A DNA stretch of 64,000 bases from Antrihabitans auranticaus (GTDB lineage Bacteria > Actinomycetota > Actinomycetes > Mycobacteriales > Mycobacteriaceae), in the NCBI RefSeq assembly GCF_016481275.1, contig NZ_JAEMNW010000001.1, positions 992,001-1,056,000 on the forward strand. The letters run 5' to 3'. The notes below the pieces were generated by a model. It made no database searches, was not told where the DNA came from, and was given only the letters and a program-made list of their open reading frames with translations. Position numbers and translations under genes: made by a program. Positions 56,188 to 64,000 of the stretch are shown here, piece by piece. The number at the start of each line of letters is the position of its first letter. Position 1 is the stretch's first letter.

Positions 56188-56858
56188 TCGGTCTCGATAC
56201 CGGAGCGATCGCGGAGATCGCGCTGCTCGGAGCGCATTGCGACGACATCGCGATCGGAATGGGTGGAACTCTGCTCACGGTCTCGCGAGCCAATCCGGGC
56301 CTGCGCGTGCGCGCGCTGGTGCTTTCCGGCGGTGGCACCGAACGGGAGACCGAAGAGCGTGCGGCGCTTGCCGCGTTCTGTCCCGACGCGGATCTGGACG
56401 TACGAATTCTCGACTTCCCGGACGGGCGCGCGCCTGCGCATTGGGATGCGATCAAGAACGCGCTGGGCGACTTCCGGCGGTCCTGCACGCCAGATGTCGT
56501 ATTCGGAACGCAACGGCACGACATGCACCAGGATCACCGCCTGCTTGCCGAATTGCTTCCCACCGAGTTTCGCGATCATCTCGTTCTCGGTTACGAAATT
56601 CTCAAGTGGGAAACAGATACCCCGCAGCCGGCGATATTTCATCCGTTGGACACCAGAACAGCGGAAGAAAAGGCGCGATTGCTGCACGTTCACTATCCGT
56701 CGCAAGTGGTGCACGACTGGTTCGACGACGCGTCGTTCCTCGGCCTGTCCCGGCTACGCGGCGTCCAATGTCGCAGTCCACATGCAGAGGCCTTCGTCCT
56801 CGAGAAAGCCACCCTGGGGTTCGGACGGACCGAACCCGGAAACATTGGAGAGCACTGA
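56184..56858 (+). CDS. LmbE/PIG-L-family deacetylase
   Basis: A 224-residue protein with the zinc motif LLGAHCDDIAIGMGG (a Cys replaces the usual Pro in AHPDD) and RHDMHQDHRLLAELL. It removes acetyl groups from N-acetyl sugars. It overlaps the cytidylyltransferase gene by four bases, so it acts on a cluster sugar. Confidence 0.85.
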   Translation: MIGLDTGAIAEIALLGAHCDDIAIGMGGTLLTVSRANPGLRVRALVLSGGGTERETEERAALAAFCPDADLDVRILDFPDGRAPAHWDAIKNALGDFRRSCTPDVVFGTQRHDMHQDHRLLAELLPTEFRDHLVLGYEILKWETDTPQPAIFHPLDTRTAEEKARLLHVHYPSQVVHDWFDDASFLGLSRLRGVQCRSPHAEAFVLEKATLGFGRTEPGNIGEH

Positions 56859-56859
56859 T

Positions 56860-57900
56860 ATGCGCGTACTCGTCACCGGCCATCAGGGTTACCTCGGCAC
56901 CGTGATGGTGCCGGTTCTGCAGGCCGCGGGGCACGACGTGGTGGGGCTCGACTCGGGACTGTTCGCCGACTGCATCCTCGGCCCGGCGCCGACCGATCCC
57001 CCCACGCTCGGCGCAACCGAAGACCGACCGTTCGGCACCGATCTGCGCGACGTGACGGTCGACCAACTCACCGGTTTCGACGCCGTGATCCACCTGGCTG
57101 CGCTGTCGAACGATCCGCTCGGCGCGCTCGCCCCCGAAATCACCTACGACATCAACCACCACGCGTCGGTACGGCTTGCCCGACTGGCAAAGGAGGCCGG
57201 CGTCGCGCGGTTCCTGTATGCATCGACGTGCTCCGTGTACGGCTCGGCGGGCGAAGATCTAGTCACCGAGGATGCTCCGCTGCGCCCCCTGACGCCGTAC
57301 GCAGAAAGCAAAGTCCGCGTCGAAGACGATGCCGCGGCCATGGCCGACTCCAGCTTCACGCCTGTATTCCTGCGCAATGCAACGGCTTTCGGCTTCTCTC
57401 CCAGGCTGCGCGCCGACATCGTGCTGAACAACCTGGTCGGTCACGCCGTCCTCACCGGTGACGTCCGCGTGCTTTCCGATGGCACGCCGTGGCGTCCACT
57501 CGTGCACGCGCAAGATATCGCCGCCGCATTCGAGACCTGCCTCACCGCACCTGTGGAGAAGATCGACTGCGTCGCCTTCAACGTCGGCACCGAGAAGAAC
57601 AACCTCACGGTCGCGCAGATCGCGCAGGCCGTCGTCGACGTCGTCCCGGACTCGAAGTTGCTCATCACCGGCGAAAGCGGCGCCGACCCGCGCTCCTACC
57701 GCGTGGACTTCTCCCGGATGCGCGAGGCCCTCGGCTTCGAGGCGCAGTGGACAATTCCCGACGGCGCGGCGGAGCTGTACAAGGGCTACATTGCCGGCGG
57801 CTTGACCAGCGACGACTTCTTCAAGCGCTTCACACGCCTTCCGCACCTCGAGAAGTTGCAGGGCGAAGGCATTCTCGATCAGTCGATGCGCCGAATCTAG
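56860..57900 (+). CDS. NAD-dependent sugar epimerase/dehydratase
   Basis: A 346-residue short-chain dehydrogenase of the extended type: TGHQGYLGTVMVPVL (NAD binding), HLAALSNDPLG, YASTCSVYG and the catalytic PYAESKVRVE (Y-x-x-x-K). It modifies a nucleotide sugar, probably the product of the preceding genes. Start ATG at 56860, two bases after the upstream stop. Confidence 0.88.
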   Translation: MRVLVTGHQGYLGTVMVPVLQAAGHDVVGLDSGLFADCILGPAPTDPPTLGATEDRPFGTDLRDVTVDQLTGFDAVIHLAALSNDPLGALAPEITYDINHHASVRLARLAKEAGVARFLYASTCSVYGSAGEDLVTEDAPLRPLTPYAESKVRVEDDAAAMADSSFTPVFLRNATAFGFSPRLRADIVLNNLVGHAVLTGDVRVLSDGTPWRPLVHAQDIAAAFETCLTAPVEKIDCVAFNVGTEKNNLTVAQIAQAVVDVVPDSKLLITGESGADPRSYRVDFSRMREALGFEAQWTIPDGAAELYKGYIAGGLTSDDFFKRFTRLPHLEKLQGEGILDQSMRRI

Positions 57901-58445
57901 ATTCGCTCGAGCAATTGCGCCCAACTTGCGGCCGCCGCGTCGCGCGCAGAGACCGTGGTAACCGGCAACGGCCAGTCGATGGCGAGGTCGGCGTCGTTGT
58001 AGGCGACGCCGATGTCCTCTGTCGGGTCGTGCGGCCGGTCGATGCGGTAACACACGTCGGCCGTGTCGGTCAGCGCCTGGAAGCCGTGCAGAAAGCCGGG
58101 CGGGACGTACAGATGCCGAAAGTCTTTGTCGTCCAACTGGAATGCCTGCTGCTTACCGAAGGTCGGGGACTCCCTGCGGATGTCGACCAGCACGTCGAGT
58201 ACAGCACCGTTCGCGCATCGGACGAGCTTCGCTTCACCGCGGCCAAGTCGACCGTGCATGCCCCGGATCACGCCTTTACCCGATCGGGATTGCGAATCCT
58301 GCAGGAAAGACGCAGACACACCGGCACCGAGTACGTCGTCGAAAATCGTCGCATCGAACGTACGCGTAAAGAATCCGCGTTCGTCGCAGAAAGGGCTCGG
58401 GATGAGAACGAGAACGTCCGCCAGTTCGGCTGTTTCTATGCGCAC
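57897..58445 (-). CDS. rfbC: dTDP-4-dehydrorhamnose 3,5-epimerase-like protein
   Basis: A 182-residue cupin: SRSGKGVIRGMHGRLGRGEA (catalytic His), LVRCANGAVLDVLVDIRRES, RHLYVPPGFLHGFQAL and a DADLAIDWP end. It epimerises 4-keto-6-deoxy sugars. It is transcribed against its neighbours and overlaps the epimerase gene tail by four bases. Confidence 0.9.
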   Translation of the reverse strand: MRIETAELADVLVLIPSPFCDERGFFTRTFDATIFDDVLGAGVSASFLQDSQSRSGKGVIRGMHGRLGRGEAKLVRCANGAVLDVLVDIRRESPTFGKQQAFQLDDKDFRHLYVPPGFLHGFQALTDTADVCYRIDRPHDPTEDIGVAYNDADLAIDWPLPVTTVSARDAAAASWAQLLERI

Positions 58446-58459
58446 CCGTCAATGCTCCC

Positions 58460-59581
58460 ATGAGTGAGTGCCGCGGTTGCGGGAGTTCGGAACTGCACAG
58501 GGTGCTCGACCTGGGCAAAGTTCCGGCAGCAGACCACTTCCCGCTCGCTGCGGACCCGGTTTCCGTCGACGAGGCGACCCATCAGCTCGCGATGGACCTG
58601 TGCGGGAACTGCGGGCTCGCACAACTCGCCGACGACGACACGGTCACCGACGAACCGCGCGGCGTAGAGCCACAAGCATTGAAAGACCAAGCGGCGGACG
58701 CGGTTGCGCGGGTTCAGGAAGCCGGCTGGCTGACGGGTGCGACCGTCCGCGAATTCGGCAGCCCGCACGGCGGCACGTGGATCCCACTGCTTACCGAGCG
58801 CGGCTTCAGCGAAGCAGCTGCGGATGCACCGGCCGACGTCGTCCTCGATTGCTTCGGGATCATGCACGAACCTGACCAGCGCGCGGCGTTCGCTGCCAGG
58901 GCAGCAGCCACAGCACCGTCCGGAGTGCTTCTCCTGCAATATCATTCGCTGTCGACCATCGTCGCGCAGGGCCAGTGGAATGCACTGCGGCACGGACACT
59001 TCGCGTATTACTCGCTGCGTGCCCTGCTGCGCCTACTCGCCGACGCGGGTATGCACCCCACTGCCGCATGGGAATTCGACCTCTACGGAGGCACGGTGCT
59101 GATCGCCGCTCAGCACGGCAGGGGTGCGATACCCGACGTGGTCACCGATATCCTCCGCCGCGAAGATGCCGTCGGCTCGACCTCTCCCACGGCGGTTTCG
59201 AGCTTGCAAGCTGCGATGGACAAACATGTCCACAGCCTCAGCGCGTGGTTGACGGCCGAGCATGCTGCCGGGCACCGGGTGTACGCCTACGGCGCCGCTT
59301 CGCGAGCCGTTGCACTCTTTGCCATGGCCAAGGCCCACAGCGGCGTCATCACAGGAGTCGCGGACGCCTCCCCAGCCAAGCAAGGCCGTCGCATGCCTGC
59401 GACCGACGTGCCGATCATTTCGCCGGAGGCGTTGGTTGCCGCAGCGCCGGACCGGGTGTTGCTCACCCTGCCAGACCTCATCGGCGAGGTTCGCGCGCAG
59501 TTTCCGAGGCTCGACGGCCGTTGGGTGATCGATTCACCGGAGTCGCTTCAACAGCCACCTTGGACGAACGAGCGGATGTAG
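58460..59581 (+). CDS. Methyltransferase-like protein lacking a clear SAM motif
   Basis: A 373-residue relative of the protein at 54142-55374: zinc-binding N-terminus (CRGCGSSEL; CGNCGLAQL) and C-terminal domain (VYAYGAASRAVALFAMAK). In the middle, the glycine-rich SAM loop is replaced by VREFGSPHGGTWIPLL. It may be an inactive partner, or bind a different ligand. Confidence 0.75.
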   Translation: MSECRGCGSSELHRVLDLGKVPAADHFPLAADPVSVDEATHQLAMDLCGNCGLAQLADDDTVTDEPRGVEPQALKDQAADAVARVQEAGWLTGATVREFGSPHGGTWIPLLTERGFSEAAADAPADVVLDCFGIMHEPDQRAAFAARAAATAPSGVLLLQYHSLSTIVAQGQWNALRHGHFAYYSLRALLRLLADAGMHPTAAWEFDLYGGTVLIAAQHGRGAIPDVVTDILRREDAVGSTSPTAVSSLQAAMDKHVHSLSAWLTAEHAAGHRVYAYGAASRAVALFAMAKAHSGVITGVADASPAKQGRRMPATDVPIISPEALVAAAPDRVLLTLPDLIGEVRAQFPRLDGRWVIDSPESLQQPPWTNERM

Positions 59582-60105
59582 CCGGCGGTCTGGTAGATGT
59601 ACTGCCACACCCATTCCTGCGGCGGTATCGACACTGGGCTGGGCGACATGATCAGCTCACCGTCGTAGCATTTTTCGAAGATGTACCGCGTGCGCGAGAT
59701 GTGCGGCATGAAGGTGACGACGATGACCGACTTCCAGTTGCGCTCCTGCGCAACCTTTCTCAACTCTCGAGCCTCGCCCAAGGTAGTTGGCGGGTCCGGG
59801 CGGAAACACTCGACGGTAAAGCCCTCGTACTCCCGCGAACACCGACTCGTCAGGAACAGATCGCTCGGCCCACCCGGCTGCGACAACAACAGATGCGGCG
59901 CCCAACCCTGGCTGGCGAGCTCGAACCCATACGTGTATCGCTCGTAGTAGCCGTAGCCCCCGATAACGAGAATCGCGTCCGCCTTGCGCAGGCTGTCGAT
60001 CTGCGGCTTGACGTACACCGGCCAGCCGGCAAATCCAGCGACGACGAACGCAACGAGAAGTACGGCGGCAGCCTGCCAGATTCGCCGCGTCGGCGGCCGC
60101 TTCAC
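59548..60105 (-). CDS. YdcF/SanA-like (DUF218) membrane protein
   Basis: A 185-residue protein with one N-terminal membrane helix (about 9-29) and a DUF218 domain: ADAILVIGGYGYYERYTYGF, HLLLSQPGG and SVIVVTFMPHISRTRYIF. Such proteins are linked to envelope polysaccharide. It overlaps the converging gene by 34 bases. Confidence 0.8.
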   Translation of the reverse strand: MKRPPTRRIWQAAAVLLVAFVVAGFAGWPVYVKPQIDSLRKADAILVIGGYGYYERYTYGFELASQGWAPHLLLSQPGGPSDLFLTSRCSREYEGFTVECFRPDPPTTLGEARELRKVAQERNWKSVIVVTFMPHISRTRYIFEKCYDGELIMSPSPVSIPPQEWVWQYIYQTAGYIRSFVQGGC

Positions 60106-60148
60106 AGTTCGGGAAGGTCGGTTCGCGAGATGGTTAGCTCGGCGAAAG

Positions 60149-61165
60149 TCATCCCTTCACTCTAGCGACGAGCTTTCCGGCCGCGTGTCCGAAGACCCGC
60201 TCGACACGCTGCTTGATGGGATGCACACTGCGCATCAGCCCCGGCATCAGATTGACCACGAGCACGACCGCGCCGGCCCGAACCGTCTTACGCTGCGCGA
60301 ACGCCTCACGAGCGTTCTTCCGCGCAGAGTCGTCGTCGCCCTCCAGCAACGCCAACCGCGCATGTCGAATGTGCTTCCAGTAGCGGATCGTTCGCAGCGT
60401 CTGATCCAGCGCTGCACGCTCGTCGGGGTTCTTCAGCGGCATCACCGCCATGTACGACCGCACCAGTTCGGCTTCGAACGAATCGATCTTTTCTGGATCG
60501 CGCGTCAGCGAGTCCATCCGTAACCGATATCTGGCGAGCCGCTGCGGCAGCACCCGACCGTCGTATTCCGGAACCAGCCGGAGCCAGATGATGACGGACT
60601 CGTGTACACCCGGGATGCCCGGATCGTAACCGCCGACCGCATCCCACACCTCGCGCCGAATTGCCGCGGTGTAGTACGGCACGTAACCGGCCAAGATATC
60701 GGTCATCGTCAAGCGGTGTGCCGGGTCGGGACGCTTCTTCACCCCGACCGACCGCAAGTAGCCGGCCGGCAGGTCGTCGTTGTCGTTCTCGAATCGGTAG
60801 GCATCCACGCTGACCGCATCGACCGCAGGATTTGCATCGAGAAACTTGCCGACTGCCGCGCAGAAGCCCGGCATCAGTTGATCGTCACTGTCGAGAACAC
60901 ACAGGTAGTCGCCGGTCGCGTGCTTCGCGGCAGACATCACGCCGCCGACATAACCGCGATTCTCGTGGCGCACGAGCTTGATGCGGGGATCGGCTTCGGC
61001 GTACTCGTTGATGATTGCGGCCATCTCATCGGAGTTTCCGTTGTCGACGACGATGAGTTCCCAGTCGTCCGACGTCTGCCCGACGACGGTGTCGATTGTG
61101 CTGCGAATCAAGTTCTCCGTTTGATACGCGGTGGTGAGAAAGCTGAACCTCGGTGCGGCAGTCAT
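60149..61165 (-). CDS. Family 2 glycosyltransferase
   Basis: A 338-residue protein with the GT-A fold: FSFLTTAYQTENLIRSTIDT, WELIVVDNGNSDEM, the metal-binding LCVLDSDDQLMPG and a helical C-terminus. It transfers a sugar from a nucleotide donor onto a growing glycan. The ATG at 61165 is chosen; the longer frame overlaps the dehydrogenase gene. Confidence 0.9.
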   Translation of the reverse strand: MTAAPRFSFLTTAYQTENLIRSTIDTVVGQTSDDWELIVVDNGNSDEMAAIINEYAEADPRIKLVRHENRGYVGGVMSAAKHATGDYLCVLDSDDQLMPGFCAAVGKFLDANPAVDAVSVDAYRFENDNDDLPAGYLRSVGVKKRPDPAHRLTMTDILAGYVPYYTAAIRREVWDAVGGYDPGIPGVHESVIIWLRLVPEYDGRVLPQRLARYRLRMDSLTRDPEKIDSFEAELVRSYMAVMPLKNPDERAALDQTLRTIRYWKHIRHARLALLEGDDDSARKNAREAFAQRKTVRAGAVVLVVNLMPGLMRSVHPIKQRVERVFGHAAGKLVARVKG

Positions 61166-61175
61166 TGTTTCGTTG

Positions 61176-62537
61176 CTACCAGCCGATCCCGACGTATCCC
61201 GGCTGTAACCGCCGCTGCTCGGCATCGGGCAGTCGCACCAGGTCGATGACCGTCCGATCCGGCCCCAGAGTGTCGATCGCCTCGACGACGGCCTTGTCTT
61301 TGGTCCCGGCGACGAAGACTTCTCCGTGCTCGAGCACCGACTCGATTTCGCCGGTGAGCAATTGCCCGATGTGCGGTAGATGCTCTTCCAGGTAAGCGCG
61401 GTTGGCACCCATCAGCCTCGACAATGCGACGTTCGCGTCGTAGATACGTACGTCGTAGCCTTTGCCGATCAGCCGTTCCGCCAGGTCGACGAGCGGGCTC
61501 TCACGCAGATCGTCGGTGCCCGACTTGAAGGAGAGGCCGAAGATGCCGACCTTCCGCTTGCCGAGGCCGATCACGATGTCTACCGCGCGGCGCAGTTGGG
61601 CTTCGTTCGACACGAGGACGTTGGCCAGCACGGGCAGCTCGAGGTCGTGCTGACGCGCTGTGTGCGTCAGTGCCCGGACGTCCTTGGGCAGGCAGGAACC
61701 GCCGAAAGCGAACCCGGGGCGCAAGTACGCCGGGCTGATGTTGAGCTTGGTGTCGGCGAGGAACATCTCCATCACGGCGTGCGAGTCGAGGCCGAGAGTC
61801 GAACAGAGGGCGCCGATCTCGTTGCCGAAGGTCACCTTCAGCGCGTGGAAGCTGTTGTCGACGTACTTGGTCATTTCCGCAACTGCGATCGGTACTCGGA
61901 AGCGTGGTCCGTCGAGGCCCTCGTACAGGCTCATCACAGCTTCGCCGCTGCGCGAGTCACTTTCACCCACAACAGTTTTAGGCGGATTCTCGAAGTCCCA
62001 CACGCTTGTGCCCTCGCGCAGGAATTCGGGGTTGACACACACCCCGAAGTCGACGCCCGCGCGCTTTCCGGATGCCTTCTCCAGCAACGGAATCAGCACC
62101 GTCTCGCACGTGCCGGGAACCATCGTGCTGCGGAATACGACGACATGCCAGTCAGCCTTGTCCGCCAGCGCCGCCCCGATTTCTTCACTCGCGCTTTCGA
62201 GGTAACGGGTGGAAAGGCCACCACCGGGCGCCGACGGCGTACCGACACACACGATCGAGATATCGGACTCGCGCACCGCCGTCGCCGCATCGTTCGAGAC
62301 GGTCAGCCTCCCGGAGGCCACGACATCAGCCGTCAGTTCACCGATACGTTCCTCGACAACGGGGGCCTTGCCCTGGCGCAAGAACTCGACTTTCTGCGGG
62401 TTTACGTCGACACCGATAACCGCGTGGCCTCGTGCGGCCAGGCACGCTGCCGACACACATCCGACGTACCCGAGTCCGAAGACGCTGACTGCCAATTGGC
62501 CTGCCGCAGTTGCAGACTGCTCGCTCACGATGGTCAC
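61176..62537 (-). CDS. UDP-glucose/GDP-mannose dehydrogenase family protein
   Basis: A 453-residue dehydrogenase oxidising a nucleotide sugar to its uronic acid: VSVFGLGYVGCVSAACLA (NAD), FRSTMVPGTCE, EMTKYVDNSFHALKVTF and the catalytic Cys in FAFGGSCLPKDVRAL. Details such as NPEFLREGTSVWDF are nearest GDP-mannose dehydrogenases (AlgD), but the substrate is uncertain. Confidence 0.92.
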   Translation of the reverse strand: MTIVSEQSATAAGQLAVSVFGLGYVGCVSAACLAARGHAVIGVDVNPQKVEFLRQGKAPVVEERIGELTADVVASGRLTVSNDAATAVRESDISIVCVGTPSAPGGGLSTRYLESASEEIGAALADKADWHVVVFRSTMVPGTCETVLIPLLEKASGKRAGVDFGVCVNPEFLREGTSVWDFENPPKTVVGESDSRSGEAVMSLYEGLDGPRFRVPIAVAEMTKYVDNSFHALKVTFGNEIGALCSTLGLDSHAVMEMFLADTKLNISPAYLRPGFAFGGSCLPKDVRALTHTARQHDLELPVLANVLVSNEAQLRRAVDIVIGLGKRKVGIFGLSFKSGTDDLRESPLVDLAERLIGKGYDVRIYDANVALSRLMGANRAYLEEHLPHIGQLLTGEIESVLEHGEVFVAGTKDKAVVEAIDTLGPDRTVIDLVRLPDAEQRRLQPGYVGIGW

Positions 62538-62560
62538 CTCCGCGAATCGTCAAAACACAC

Positions 62561-64000
62561 TCAATCGTTACTTTGCAATTCTGTTGTCTGTGTAGAAATT
62601 CGATCCGTGTGCATTTGCACGTGAGCGTCCAAACGAGTATCGATTGTCAAAATACAGGGGGCGCCGGAATCGGTCCATGTCAGGTCGACGACGCCATCGG
62701 AATACGCCACTTTCACGTTCTCGACGCCAACATTCTCCACAAATTCCGCATTCTCGAACGGCGTAAGTACGGTCGCGAGGACAAGTGGCAATTCTGCCGC
62801 GCAATACCAACCGAGCAACCATGCCGGTGACCGGGACTCCAACCGGGTCGACCACCAACCGAGGTTGGTCGCCTCGTCGCCGCGAACGTGCTGACCCTGC
62901 AGGCTGGTGGTCGCTGTCGCGGCGATGTGCAGGACCGAACGGCCGTCCTTCGTGACGAGACAGTCCGTGTCACTCACCGCAACATCCAGCGCGGGGTGGA
63001 TCGGCCATGACGCCCGCACATCGTGTGTGCCTGCGCCCGAGAGCCGATCCACAACCACGATCGAACGGGCATCCGGGTGCGCAATCAACCAGCGCCGGTG
63101 CACAACTGGCTCGGCGAGTTGCTCGTAGCCGTAGTGCTCGGCGTCGACCACACCATTGGCGAGATCGACAGACCGCACGTGCGTCCGCGCGTGCATGGTC
63201 CAGAGGAACGGTCCGCCTATTGTCGATTGGTTCGTGCCGTCGACTTCGACGGTCGCATGGGCGCGCGTGCCGCGGTGAACATCCCGCCAGGCGGGATTTC
63301 CGTAGTAGCTACCGGTGCCCGGGTCGCCGACAATGTCTTGCTCGCCAACGCTGATCCCGACCGCCAGCGCGTCGGCATGCCCGTGCGCGGCGATCGAGAG
63401 ATAGCCGAGCGGCGCTACGTCCATCAGCGTCCGGACCGCGCCCCGGCGCAGCACGACAAGCCCCCCGATGGGAGCGTAAGCCGAGGTCCGCCCATCGGCC
63501 GGATCGCCACTGAGGATCAGTTCGCCCGCGGGAGTCGAGGATCGCCGAAGCCGTTCCGGCACATCGATTTCCGCTAGCCAAGCGGCGGAAAGTGTCGGGA
63601 CACCGAACCGCCCGGCCGCAACGTTGCCGCCGAAGGACGCAACGGCGCCGAGGTGCTGGCGAATTGTGCGACGCGGCTCCGTCCCGAGCCGCAGCGCGAA
63701 CCCTTCGTCCTCGTCCCCGTAGCGGGGATCCGGATCGTCCGGACCGACAAGCGCACCGAGATAAGTCGCGCTGCGTTCGACCGCGTCGAGAAATTCGGGA
63801 CGAAAGTCGTTGCGACTGCGCAACAACGCCGAGATGAGAAGTAAAAAGTCAGCGGTGAACACCTGGTAGCCGACCGCCTGTTCGGCCGCGGCACCATCGG
63901 CAAGAATTTGCAGGTCGGCCTCGCGCACCAGACCGGCTATCGCCGATTTCTCCCAGTTGGCTGCCGCGGGCAAGTCCGGAAAGAACATCGCGACGACGGC
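62561..64000 (-). CDS. Heparinase II/III-like protein (5' end outside window)
   Basis: At least 475 residues, open through the window end. An alpha-helical part (AADFLLLISALLRSRNDFRP) is followed by a beta-sandwich with HGHADALAVGISVG and the YYGNPAWRDVHRGTRAHATV segment, typical of heparinase II/III-like polysaccharide lyases, here perhaps in glycan synthesis or export. The internal ATG at 63988 is probably not the true start. Confidence 0.82.
   Translation of the reverse strand, partial: AVVAMFFPDLPAAANWEKSAIAGLVREADLQILADGAAAEQAVGYQVFTADFLLLISALLRSRNDFRPEFLDAVERSATYLGALVGPDDPDPRYGDEDEGFALRLGTEPRRTIRQHLGAVASFGGNVAAGRFGVPTLSAAWLAEIDVPERLRRSSTPAGELILSGDPADGRTSAYAPIGGLVVLRRGAVRTLMDVAPLGYLSIAAHGHADALAVGISVGEQDIVGDPGTGSYYGNPAWRDVHRGTRAHATVEVDGTNQSTIGGPFLWTMHARTHVRSVDLANGVVDAEHYGYEQLAEPVVHRRWLIAHPDARSIVVVDRLSGAGTHDVRASWPIHPALDVAVSDTDCLVTKDGRSVLHIAATATTSLQGQHVRGDEATNLGWWSTRLESRSPAWLLGWYCAAELPLVLATVLTPFENAEFVENVGVENVKVAYSDGVVDLTWTDSGAPCILTIDTRLDAHVQMHTDRISTQTTELQSND

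Overview
The window is a high-G+C actinobacterial chromosome carrying a complete 45.3 kb temperate-phage genome. The host is probably a Corynebacteriales member (Rhodococcus, Nocardia, Gordonia or Williamsia type). The evidence is the order lytic transglycosylase / enolase / FtsB-like / DUF501 / Ppx (minus strand, 49.4-53.7 kb), which matches the mycobacterial lpqU-eno-Rv1024-Rv1025-Rv1026 neighbourhood. The prophage is visibly lower in G+C than both host flanks. Genus cannot be fixed from the sequence alone.

Layout. 1-3.4 kb is left host flank: a lipoprotein, a membrane protein and a decayed recombinase-like gene. 3416 and 48714 are the two copies of a 13-bp attachment core (attL, attR). 3.6-8.4 kb is a TetR-type regulator divergent from a small operon that ends in a VirD4/TraG-like DNA-translocating ATPase. 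8.5-36.2 kb is almost all leftward: a phage Lsr2, the lysis genes, a siphovirus tail module with a -1 frameshifted tail chaperone, a Mu-type head and packaging module, then a long row of small early or accessory genes (ArdC-like antirestriction, J-domain protein, HAD phosphatase, RlaP-type nucleotidyltransferase). 36.2-41 kb is a control region: a 1.1-kb gene-free stretch packed with RNA helices and closed by a terminator, three copies of an iteron-like element, and a replication-relaxation (Replic_Relax) gene between two inverted copies. 41-46.7 kb is rightward: ERF annealing protein, small serine recombinase, HNH nuclease and two DUF3846 paralogues. 47.2-48.7 kb holds the tyrosine integrase, a complete tRNA-Leu(UAA) and attR.

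The central observation is how the phage is inserted. A host tRNA-Leu(UAA) gene on the minus strand is cut in its anticodon arm. Its 5' half lies at 48752-48714 and its 3' half at 3428-3381; joined, they give a perfect 74-nt cloverleaf. Neither junction restores the gene. Instead the phage carries a full tRNA-Leu(UAA) at 48528-48601, inside the 3' end of the integrase reading frame, with identical loops but compensatory changes in three stems. This fits tRNA-dependent lysogeny, in which a phage-encoded tRNA replaces the one destroyed by integration. The second main observation is the large candidate structured RNA at 37930-39068. The third is the pairing of a conjugation-type ATPase with a Replic_Relax protein in a siphovirus.

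48.8-64 kb is right host flank: the conserved enolase neighbourhood followed by a nucleotide-sugar and glycan cluster (C-methyltransferase, glucose-1-phosphate cytidylyltransferase, LmbE deacetylase, epimerases, GT2 glycosyltransferase, nucleotide-sugar dehydrogenase, heparinase-like protein cut by the window end).
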